Assembly (NCBI GenBank): GCA_037179385.1
Contig: CM074187.1
Span: 45,232,879 to 45,296,878 of the forward strand
DNA length: 64,000 bases
From: Holothuria scabra
Lineage: Eukaryota; Echinodermata; Holothuroidea; Aspidochirotida; Holothuriidae
Reading direction: 5' to 3'
The position numbers were made by a program, and so were the translations under genes. Under the pieces are notes generated by a model. That model saw only the letters and a program-made list of their open reading frames with translations. It was not told the DNA's origin and did no database searches. Numbering within the stretch: the stretch's first letter is position 1; every line of letters begins with the position of its first letter. Below are positions 36,001-48,000 of the stretch, piece by piece.

Positions 36001-39000
36001 GTTATTTATGGGTGTAGAGTACTCTAAGCAAATCTGCCTTTATCCAGGCAGTTATCTATGAGTGTAGGGTACTCTAAGCAAATCTGCCTTTATCCAGGCT
36101 GTTATTTATGGGTGCTGGGTACTCTAAGAAAATCTGCCTCTATCCAGGCTGTTATCTATGGGTGTAGGGTACTGTTAGCAAATACAGGCTACTATCTATG
36201 GGTGTTATGTGCCTAATTCATACAGCTAAGATATACTCTGCCTGGTATTTGAGAAGTAATGCATTAAGTACTCTTTATCTATGCACTGTGACCTATATTA
36301 ATGACTGCAATTAAGAGTAAGTGACCCCATTAAAGTGCCTGCCACTCCATGAATTGTACATTACTATAAATGGAGAATGCAGTGTGCACTATCAGAGATA
36401 TCTGACAGCACTTGTGAAGCTTTCATTCTTTGAGCATTTGATCACACACATTGGTTGAATTCCCTCCAGGAAAGGAAAAAGCCAAGGCCATTGGTATAAA
36501 ATTTACTTCCCTTTTTTACAAATGGTTTTCTTATGTAAACACTGGACAGTACAGCCAATGTAACAGAAACACTGACCATCAACCGTCTAGTTACAGCAAG
36601 AATAATCAGAGATCATGGTATCATGCACACTGGCTCACACAAATCACAAAGAGTCATACATACAACTAAACAATATGTTTCTGATGATCTCAGTAAACTC
36701 ACCTATAATAATGGTTCTGACCAATCTTGGTTCATCATCCGGTTTATATTCTAGCATACCCATGACTTCGCTCCGAGATTTGGTCTTGACCTGTGCATCC
36801 ATAGATGTTGGGGCTTCAGACTGAGTAAGCTGATCTTTATTCTCTGGTGTAATTCCAGATAAAACACCTGATTGTACACAATGAAACACACACATTCAAT
36901 TCTGAAACCCTTTACATCTAGGAGATACTAATACTGTTATTTCTAACCTGCAGTAAAATCTGAAAGGGTGAGAAGGTTATATACACTACACTCCCACATT
37001 ACTCAATCCTTGCAGTTTTATAGCTACCAAAACCAAAATTGATTTGTAGTAGAGCACTTTGTGACGAAAAAATTTTAGAGGTTAAACAACACATAGAAAC
37101 ACAAGTTCAAAAAATATTACTTATTTCCCCATTAAGAAAATTAACGAATAAGCAAAATTTTAAAATTGGTAACATATTGTGCATTTTAGACATGCCCCTT
37201 TTGGCTGCTTGTTCCAAATGCGTTAGGCAAAACATGAGAAGGAGTGGACAACAAGATTAGAGAATGTTTGGTGTTGTTTTTTGATGACAATACATCAATC
37301 TTATCAACACACACCTAGCTAGCATACCAATAAGTGAGTCAGGCAATTTGATGACAAATAAAATTGTGGGACAGAGTGTGGGATATACAAAACAAGCTCA
37401 GCACATGGTGTACGGAATTCCCTTGTTTTTGTGGAGTACAGATGTGCATACAACACTGAGCATAAATCTAAGTGGCTAGCCAACTTGAATGAAAATAGGG
37501 TCTCAGCCCCACTTAACAGCAGATCAAAATTTAAGTTTTTAAACCAAAAATGCAATTTAAACCTAAACCACTCCACAAAACCAGACTTAAAATTCCTCCT
37601 TATGTTATGGATGGATTAAGAAAGAATGATTTCACCAAATTTTCATGTAAACTAGAATTTGGAACACGTGTTGTAGGTACAGGATTGATTTGTTTATCCC
37701 GGTGATTTGGAGGATGTACGCATGTGCATGTCCCCTAAAATGAATTACCAAACCCTCTTACCATGATGGTTACATTCAAATATTTTCTCATTTGACTGAC
37801 ACCAAAGTCTTCAGGTATTTCATATTAACCTTATGCAGATATTTTACCAATTTGCTACACATGGTTGCACTGAAAACCATAATTCACCATTGCTCTATAC
37901 ATAAGGTTTCAGGGCGAAACCATTGCCCCATTGCATCTTGGATTAGCTCCACGTAAGCTTATAAAGTTAAATACTGTTTTGGACAAGAAATAGACTTGGA
38001 TAGGATATATTATATTCACATACGTACAGTGAAGGCAAATATGGCGGCCTCCTCACAAAAACTTGGTATTCAGGGAACCTGTACATATGTATTGTGTATA
38101 CTGAATATGTAGCTCAGTATGGCTGGATGGACCATCTTCAACAACAAAGAGCTTAACCACTTTTAATTGCTACAGTGGCATCTAAATTACCAACAGATCA
38201 TAAACTACTCCTAAAAATGATTCTGTTACTTCATTCCTAAATTCTCACCCTTTTTCACTTATTAAGAAAATGACAATGCATCCATTTAACACTTATTTTT
38301 TTCTTTAAAATTTAAAATATTACATTAAATCTACATTAATAAATATTCTCGACTTACTTGTATCGCCAGCAGCCAAGACTGTCAATCTCTTATGAGCAGC
38401 CTTCAATTGTTTCTTCAGCTTCCGCACCTGTTTCTCAAGATATTCATTCTGTTCAGCATAGTCCTAATAAAATAAAATCATCAGATTATTTTATAAAGTC
38501 AAGGAACAATAATGACTAACAAAATTTGTCAACATTCAAATAAACCTCTCAAAGTAATAGAAGTCTACACTAGAATTACATTAAAGCCAGTAGAAAATTC
38601 CCTTGGAAACCTGTTGTCCAAATTCCATTAACCAAAGGGTGTCAATGGGTTCCAAATGGTTGTTGAGTTTTCAAAAATCCCCTGGTTTTTGTTGCTAAGT
38701 GGTTGAGGAGGAGCATGGCTGCCTGAGGAGTAAGGGCAGCACCTCTCCCCTAGGAAACTAGGCATTAGCAACCACTATGTCTAAGGGGAAGCCTTAATGT
38801 ACAAACACTGGGTGTCCTCAAACATGGATGAAATACACCATGTGAAGCCCTCCAAGAAGTCATGTGGGAACTAACTATTACTACCTCAAATCAAAATATT
38901 CACATTATTTAAGAACATCGCTATTATAAGCTAGATAAGGTTTGGCAGCTCAGTTTGTAAACAATTGGTTTTAAGTTGGGCTGACAACGGCATTTTTTCC

Positions 39001-42000
39001 AGTTGTGGCTCACTTGCAGATTTTAACTACTCCATTGCTTATGCTTATGAGCACCAAGCACATGAGAGTCAATGAGAGTCGATTCCATTTTTGAAGTCTT
39101 CAGTAAGAACCTGGCCAGGAGTCTAACTCCAGATCTACAGACTTATTTGGAGATGGAAGTTCATTGCTACCATCTATATCTCACTTTAACACAACAAGAA
39201 ACCCTTGGTGATCTTAAGATAGCTGAACAGCAAGTTCACTAATTGATTCTATATTAATAGTGGTCAAATAGGGATGGCTGAAACTTGGTATACTTTACTA
39301 GCATTATGTTCATTGTTCATTTTATAGTTTTACGGATACCTACAACCACTGTTTAACCCTTTACCATTGTTTGGGTCCTTTTGGACCCATAAAGAGAGCA
39401 CAGCTGTTACCCATCTTCACTGTTTCACACGGAGCTCGAAACTGCGAGTAGCTACCCAAAAATTCGGCCACAACAATGAGAGAGACAATAGTTTAAGGTC
39501 ATGGGGTCAATAGCCTTTGGAAGCTGATGCCGGGCGTGCCACATATGCTTTTCCGCCCACTCCCCAGGCGCCCAAATATGCCCCAATTGGAGCACAATGG
39601 TTAAGGGTTAAATCAAGACCAGAGAGATAATCCTCAACCCAGGGTCATATCTAGAAAAATTTTGAGCACTTAACGGGAAGATGATAAACTGCTGTATAAA
39701 TCCAAAAGATTGTTAAAGAGTACCGAAAGTCAGAAAATCAAAAATATATATAAAGGAGCATGAAACGTCAATTATAACAGTCCAACTCCCATCTTCTAAG
39801 GACATTCCTGAGCTGAGATATAAAATGTTGAAGTTTATTCATTTAAAACAAATTGGTCCATTACGCACCACTTTGTGACTTTCTTGTTGTACAACTCATA
39901 TAATCTGCTTTGTTTCCCTTTAAAATTAAAAATCTTTTTGTGACTGTGAACCCTTCTTGTTTGCTTAAATAGCATGCTGCATAGAGAGGGCTTAATAAAT
40001 TACATCATCCCATAAGAGTAGGATTCCTATCACACCTTCATACAAAGTGGAGCAACTTTCTGAAAAACAAAGAAATTATTGTAATTTGAGTAGTACAACA
40101 ATGACATCACAAATTTTTCCACAATATACCATTTGAAGTTGAGTGACTTAACTTCAACATTTCAAATCTCAGCTAAGGAATGTCCTATGAAGATGGGATT
40201 GGACTGTTAGAATTCATTTTTCATGCACTTCAATACATGTTTTTGAATTTTGTGACTTGAGGTACCCTTTAATATTAAAATTGTTAGTTCTTACCATGTT
40301 TTCATTTGTCATTCGTGTAATCTCATCTTGTAACGCCTGGTTCATCTTTGCTTCTGGTGTGATCTGTAAATTCTAGAAAGGGAGGACCAAAATAGATTCA
40401 ATTGTTAAGATCAAATTATTAGGCTTTGCTGTTCCTCATGTGTAATTCATTACTTCATGTCCACAATATATTACAGACAGTATTTACCAGTCATTACATG
40501 TTGTACACCTAACATTCTTACATTCCATCTAGCTTTCTGTCTGATTTCCCCCTGTCCCCCCTTCCCCACTCTATCGTGCACACGTTCTAACCTTGCCAAT
40601 ACTGTCTTGCTGTCTCCCATTATCTTTGTTCAATTCTTCCATTTTATCCCCCCTGTCCACCCTTACACCCTCTTCCTTGGCCACATCCTTGCCTTGCCAA
40701 TAACCTATCGCTGTCTTACATTATCTTTCCTCATTTTTTTCATCCAACTCCCCATCAAAACTTACACCCCATTCCTTCGCAACCGGTCCTCACCTTGCCA
40801 ACACTTTCTTGCTGCCTTCATCATCAATTCATCAATTTCTTCAATCTGATACCCCCTCATCCTCTATCCCCTTGCTACATGTCCTTACCTTGCCAATAAT
40901 ATGTTGCCATTATCTTTCTTCAATTCTCATTTCTTCCACTTGATCCCTCCACCCCCCCCTTTTACCCCTAGAAATTCCCTGGCCCCAAGTCCTTACCTTG
41001 CCAATAATCTGTTGCTGTCTGCCATTATCTTTCTTCAATTCTCATTTCTTCCACTTGATTCCTCCACCCCCCCCCCTTTTACCCCTAGAAATTTGCTGGC
41101 CACAAGTCCTCACCTTGCCAATAATCTGTTGCTGTCTGCCATTATCTTTCTTCAATTCTCATTTCTTCCACTTGATTCCTCCACACCCCCCTTTTACCCC
41201 TAGAAATTTGCTGGCCACAAGTCCTCACCTTGCCAATAATATGTTGCCATTATCTTTCTTCAATTCTCATTTCTTCCACTTGATCCCTCCACCCCCCCCC
41301 CCTTTTACCCCTAGAAATTCCCTGGCCCCAAGTCCTTACCTTGCCAATAATCTGTTGCTGTCTGCCATTATCTTTCTTCAATTCTCATTTCTTCCTCTTG
41401 ATTCCTCCACCCCCCTTTTACCCCTAGAAATTTGCTGGCCACAAGTCCTCACCTTGCCAATAATCTGTTGCTGTCTGCCATTATCTTTCTTCAATTCTCA
41501 TTTCTTCCACTTGATTCCTCCCCCCCCCCCCCCTTTTACCCCTAGAAATTTGCTGGCCACAAGTCCTCACCTTGCCAATAATATGCTGCCATTATCTTTC
41601 TTCAATTCTCATTTCTTCCACTTGATTCCTCCACCCCCCCTTTTACCCCTAGAAATTTGCTGGCCCCAAGTCCTTACCTTGCCAATAATCTGTTGCTGTC
41701 TGCCATTATCTTTCTTCAATTCTCATTTCTTCCACTTGATTCCTCCACCCCCCCCTTTTACCCCTAGAAATTTGCTGGCCACAAGTCCTCACCTTGCCAA
41801 TAATCTGTTGCTGTCTGCCATTATCTTTCTTCAATTCTCATTTCTTCCACTTGATTCCTCCACCCCCCCCTTTTACCCCTAGAAATTTGCTGGCCACAAG
41901 TCCTCACCTTGCCAATAATATGCTGCCATTATCTTTCTTCAATTCTCATTTCTTCCACTTGATTCCTCCACCCCCCCTTTTACCCCTAGAAATTTGCTGG

Positions 42001-45000
42001 CCACAAGTCCTTACCTTGCCAATAATCTGTTGCTGTCTGCCATTATCTTTCTTCAATTCTTGTATCTGACCTTTCAGTTCCTGTTTCTCATGTTCATGGT
42101 TCTTTTTAACAGCCTGAATTTCTTTTTCTAAAATTCTGTGATTACAAAACATGATAAAAATTAGAAACCTCTCAAAAAGATTCTCCTGATTTTATATCTG
42201 TCAAAGCAACTTGAAAAACAAAAGACTGGACTAAGGGTAACATACTCGATCTATTATTTCTACAAATTTATCTTCAAGTCAATTTGAATCAGACAATGAG
42301 AATTCTAAAATGATAAGTTTTTTTTTTCTTTCTCTTTCTATTTTTCTCTTTTTTTTTTAATTTTCTGCTATAATTTGTTTGCATTTCCCTAATGTACAAT
42401 TACCATTTCACTGTTGTCATACACAACATGTGCCCTCTTGCTATTGAAGTCACCCTTCTGTAAACTGCCTATTGTCATAATTGAAAACACCTCTGAATAT
42501 GCATCACCAATGAATAAGACCTACCTCAGAAATAAAACACAGCAATAAAATTATTTGAGACCAAAATTTTCCTCCTTGTAAAAATTGAGAGTTGATAGAG
42601 TAATGACAGTATGCTTAAAGGCAGTCATTCGTCACCCTAAACTACAGTTTCAGTACACATATATCAAAACTCTCAATTGGTACAGCTCTTTGATTGGCAT
42701 CACAGTCAAACAATGTGTCATAGCTAAATTACACAGTATGGGCACTGAGAGTGTCTTGATTACACATTATGGACTTGTATGTCCACTGGGACAAGCCATG
42801 AAGCAATAAACAAGGATTATGTCTGGAAAAAGATGAGTTTTAGATAAATGTGGGAGGGGCTAGAAGTAAGTAGGTTGGGAGAATTGTAACTGTTTGGGAT
42901 GATGAAAATATGCCTTTAAATTCATGCGAACTGTAACATTTAAACAACTTCAAAGTTCAGCTTCTTAAACTTTCATAACAAAGGTAACTCAAAGATATTA
43001 CTTTCCTTCAAGATAAATGCTGATAGCTTTCAAATATTACACAATACTTTCATAAAATCAAAGAAATATAATCATTTTAATGAGGAGATGACTTGTTCAA
43101 TCATTATAAATAAATATACAAGTATTCAAACAATTTACATTGTATTCCTCTGATAAAATGCTGCCATGTTGGGGGTAGACATTGAATATTTTTTTCAGTA
43201 GAGCAGGATGCACACCAGTGTTTACACTAGGGCTAAAAATATGAGTGGCAATTTGGCCCCTTCCACAATTCTTTCAAGCAAATCTCAGCTGGTACGTAGG
43301 GAACAGTAGTAATTTCCCGCCAGCAAATATTTTCTTTGGGGGACTTGCGAATTGAGAGCCAGAATCAGGCAATGGTGCACCTCTGGGTAAACACTGATAA
43401 ACACTTTGATATGTTCCAAAAACATGGCATGTACCAGTCCATTGATTCATGGTTTGTTTTTCAGGACCACCTACCTTTGGGGTAAATTTTTTCCAACATG
43501 ACTAATTGGTTGCATTAGTAATTGCTTTGTAACATAGGTGAAATGTTTAGTATAACATAGTATGTTAGTATAACACAAAGCCAAGATGCATATTAGTGAA
43601 TGGTGAACATATGCATATGCATGAGCAAAGACTGATAACCACATGAAGTTGTTAATAATGCTTCATCTCCTGGAAAACCTGTCAGGCAATGCTTGTTAAT
43701 CACAAACGTTGTTACAAATGTTAGGAGAATAAGTGCAGGCCTTGAATTTGAGGTTTGCGAGTGCGATCGCACACCATGACTGTGAAGTGTGTGATTTTTT
43801 GCACCTAGATGAAGAATGGGCGCTCAAATGAATTCTATCAAAGTTTAGTAAGAGGGCACAACAGTCCTTAATTTCTTGAGGAGTGTGATTTGTAGCACAC
43901 CTGGAAATTTTAAAACTCAAGGCCTGTAAGTGTATGCACAGAGTACACCAATTAGATTACACAATGGAATGACTAACCATCAAGGGTTGTTTTACGATAT
44001 ATAGATATTAATGAGGGTAAGCACTGAGTACACACACTTCTTTATAAAGCAAACTTGGATGATTAGCCACGAAGGGTAGTAATATTTCAAGGATTACTTC
44101 AATGTAATTAATATATACAGGAAGTTCTAAGGGTAAAGTACATCAATTACAAAACCATTGGGCCAACCTACCCTTTAAGGTATTTAATGTTCACGGTATA
44201 AATTCACACATTTCACAATTGGGACAGAGGAAAGTCTTTCTCAATAAAATCTTCAATCACAATGGATTCTACTAAGGAATTGATTATGCAGAGGGATGAC
44301 AATATTTATAGAATAACGTATCTGTAATTGTTTTCAATAGGGAGACACTAATGAGTCACTCCTACAGCTATCACAAGAATACCAAACATTCCAATCACAT
44401 GCTTGCCATGCATATTCATGATGTGTATACATATTCACATTCATGAGGGACTTTCTCCATTGATTCCACACTTATGGGAAAAGAAAAATCAAATACCAAT
44501 ACCCAGAACTACAGTGAGATGCAAGAGCTACTTTAAATATTACCTAAACATATATATATATATATATATATACATTTAGCCACACAGATGTTCATTTCAT
44601 GTATTCAGAAGTTCCTGCAGACACAAGTCTGGTTTTTCTGACCAAATGAAAAATTAGAAAAAACTTCCCCCTCCCCTCAAAAAAAAAATAAAGCACTTTC
44701 ATTTCCACAAAATTATTGCAAAGTTTTACAAGGGTTTTTCAAATCAAAACAACAGCTGGGGAGTAAACGTAAATCATGTTTTTAGAAGTGACAGGGTATC
44801 ACATAGGTGAAACAAGGGTAATCAATGGGATACACATCAAACATTTGTTTTAAGCGGCTGGTGACAGGTTAGTGATCACATGTTCTGCTTTGTGCCAGGC
44901 TGCTGCAATATTAATGTGTTTTAACGTTACCCATTGATCTCTCTAAGTGTCTGTAGATCTTCAAGGTGAGCACTATACTCTGATCTCCTGGAAGTAAAAT

Positions 45001-48000
45001 TTCATGACACCCTATAGAATTGCAGGAAATTAAATTTACAACCAACCAATGTCATGAATATTAAAAAGGTTGGAATGTTTAATGTCCAATAGGATTCCAG
45101 TTCAATGGCTAGTGCTTTGCAGTAAGGAATACCAGCCAATAACAAAAGAAACAAAATGGTAACATCACCAGCCAGAATGCATTATTTGTCCCTCCTGGTT
45201 CAATAGAGCTGGCTTCACAATGCAACAAGGATGGTGGATAGTATGTTGTTGATTTAAACATGCAGTTACAAAGAAAATGTATGCATGACTGGTTGAGTCA
45301 ATCCTCATGCAACACTTGTGATGTAAAAAGTGCATTTGGTGAATTCACTTTTATTGTGTATCAATGACGCTAAACTGTGGCATGTTTATAGTATTTCCTT
45401 GGTGAACTCAAATTGTTGAAGCTAGTCGATGAAAACACACGAAAATAAAAAGGTCCTGCACGTATAATATATTCACACCCATTTTATCAACCTAAAAAAA
45501 ACTTCCAAACAGAACTTAGTGCATAAAAACCCAATTCCACCAAAATAAAAACAAACTTCCTATCAAGACAACTAATGAATTTGCAAAAATAAAACTGCTG
45601 CTATAAACACTGCACCTCCTTTCATGAGCGAATTCACCAATACTTTGGAAGGCTGTAGTTACCTTTAAAAACTAAAGGAGAAGACTTGTCTCAAAGCAAA
45701 AAATAAAGGTCACTGGTAACCCATCTACAGAAAGAAAATGGGCAAAATTTCTCAAATTTAAGGTGCTTCATAAAAAAGCAGACTTCTAACACCCTGAATC
45801 TGCAGTTTAAGAACACAAGACATCTACATTAAAATGAGAGAGGTGGAGAGAAGGGGTTCTCATTGAAAATACCAACCCCTGAACCAAAAATAAGAACCAT
45901 GCAATAAATTAAAAAAATTTGAAACAGTTTCCAACTAAATATGCTTTTACTGCCTGAGAACAGATAACCGAACCTTCATATGACTTGACATGCAATAAAG
46001 TAGAACTGTCCTACCCTAAACTGCAACCTTAAGGGTATAAAATTTTTATTATTTTGATTTGCCTGGGACACTTAGTATTGAATAGGATCCAGCTAGGCTG
46101 TACACTAAATGATATCAATGATGATGTCAAGCATACCTGTATACACTGCTACCATGCTATGAGATGTAATAATGCACAAAATGCAAGTTTGAATGCTGCA
46201 TCTCGTACACGATCTACATATACATAATGAGAGAGCAGCCGTTTCCGCATAATGCCATGGTGACGTCGGTGTACTTACATCTTATTAAGAATCATATCAT
46301 TATGCGATTCCGTGAGATCACCGTATTTTTCCACGGTGTCCCGTAAGCTACTTTGACTGGCTGACAGAGCTGAGAATAGACTGGTTTAAGAAGGAACATG
46401 TCAGATGTATTGCGAAATATTTTACTGGTGAAAAATTGACTCTCTTCACTTTTCTGAGAGAGATCGTTCATTTGTCTAAAATATTCTTCAAATATAAATA
46501 ATATCTATTTGTGTCATTCAAAGTTTTCATACATACTGGAAACCCAGACAAAGGGTTACCATTGGATCTATACATTTGACTTAGAGCTCGATTGGTGTTA
46601 ATAACTTATCTGTGTGATGGTACCCTATGAAAGTAAGACAAGTCTTTGCAATAATAGAGTTAACTGCAGGAAGTAAAATGTGAGTTATTGAGACTGATAG
46701 TCTAACAATTTGAGACTGAAGGTCAAACTACAATGGGATTCTGGCAAAAAAAGGCCAAGTCGGCTGGTTAACTGGTCCACCCAAAGGTGCTTCAGTTTTG
46801 CACACAAATGAATTTGTCTGCTTGAAGGGATTCTGGATATGGAGTCTACTATATGTATAGTGCGTTCTGCTGTAAGGGTTGAACATATTTAATCGTACAG
46901 GGTGGTCAATTTTCAGCATTAAGTCCAACCAAGGTAAATCACTACACAATTTTGATTTACCATCCGATGTCAGCAGCTGACAGTTTGAAATTTCAACTCT
47001 TTCTTCAATCCCTAAGTTATTTCCCATAGAAAAATCATCAATTACTTTTTGATGAATAAAAGAGTATTTACTAAGACGCAGATGAGAATAAGACTAGAGT
47101 TTTCCACAACAGATAAACATAAATACTGCCACCACCACTATCTGACTTAACAGGATCAGGGAGCTGTTTGGAAGAAGACACTACAATCATACATGTCAAA
47201 CAATAGGAACTTGAAAACATTATTTTCTCATTCAATTATCAAACTTTGATTGACAGGGCCCTTTGTTCTTTATTATCAGGAATTGTTTATCTTCCTTTTT
47301 ACTTTAGAGGACCTAATTCTTCCACCCTGAGTACTCCCGACAACAATTACCTGTGTCAAAACATATTGTGATTTGTTATAGGTAGTTTTGAATACAATGA
47401 AAAATTTTAAGCTTAACAACCACTTACATAAATTAGTGTCTTTGTATCTACACACACATACAAATTTGTGGCATCATCTGCTATAAGCATTGTTAAAACT
47501 GGATTTAAACTGTCACACCTCACAAAAAACCCAAAACAACATGACACTCCCGTAATAGTCAACTGTTTCCCAAAACCCCCTGGTTTGGGGATCTAACAGT
47601 CCCGATACTTACCTCCTATTTACATATGAAATCCCTACTTACCTGCAGTAAGTCCCTGGCAAGCTTTTACTAGCACAGTAGCACCAAGTGACCTCCTAAC
47701 AAGGTCACCTGATGACATCATCTTTCCTGCTTGCTGGTCAAAGCTTGCTAGGGACTCACTGCAGGTAAGTAGGAGTTACATATGTAAATAGGAGGTAATG
47801 AGGGGCTATGCAGTCTAAAATACCTTTAAATTCCAGACAATTTTGTTTTCCCAGAGTAATGAGGAAGAAGGGTCTCACACTGGGATGAGATGACATACAC
47901 TGAATATTCAAATCTCAACTTACTGGTTAGTCATCTTGAGGGACTTATAGGCCACAGTCAGTTCACTGTTTTCTTGGTTGGCAGCAAGCTCATCATCTGA

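Noticed and set aside
35668..36027. A 119-codon open frame on the + strand
   Set aside because: It runs through a SINE fragment and the 50-bp minisatellite and only reads the repeat units.
40998..41882. A 294-codon open frame on the + strand (repeated [25 protein letters not shown] units)
   Set aside because: It is the antisense reading of the exon-derived tandem array; unit lengths near multiples of three keep it open. No homology or start context.
46359..46371. Alternative acceptor (ttctcag) for the 78-nt MYO5 exon
   Set aside because: Better consensus, but the phase from exon 47924-48051 would then bring in a stop; the gccag site keeps the frame.
46728..47027. A 99-codon open frame on the - strand between MYO5 exons
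   Set aside because: No similarity to the myosin tail, and the neighbouring exons already join in phase without it.
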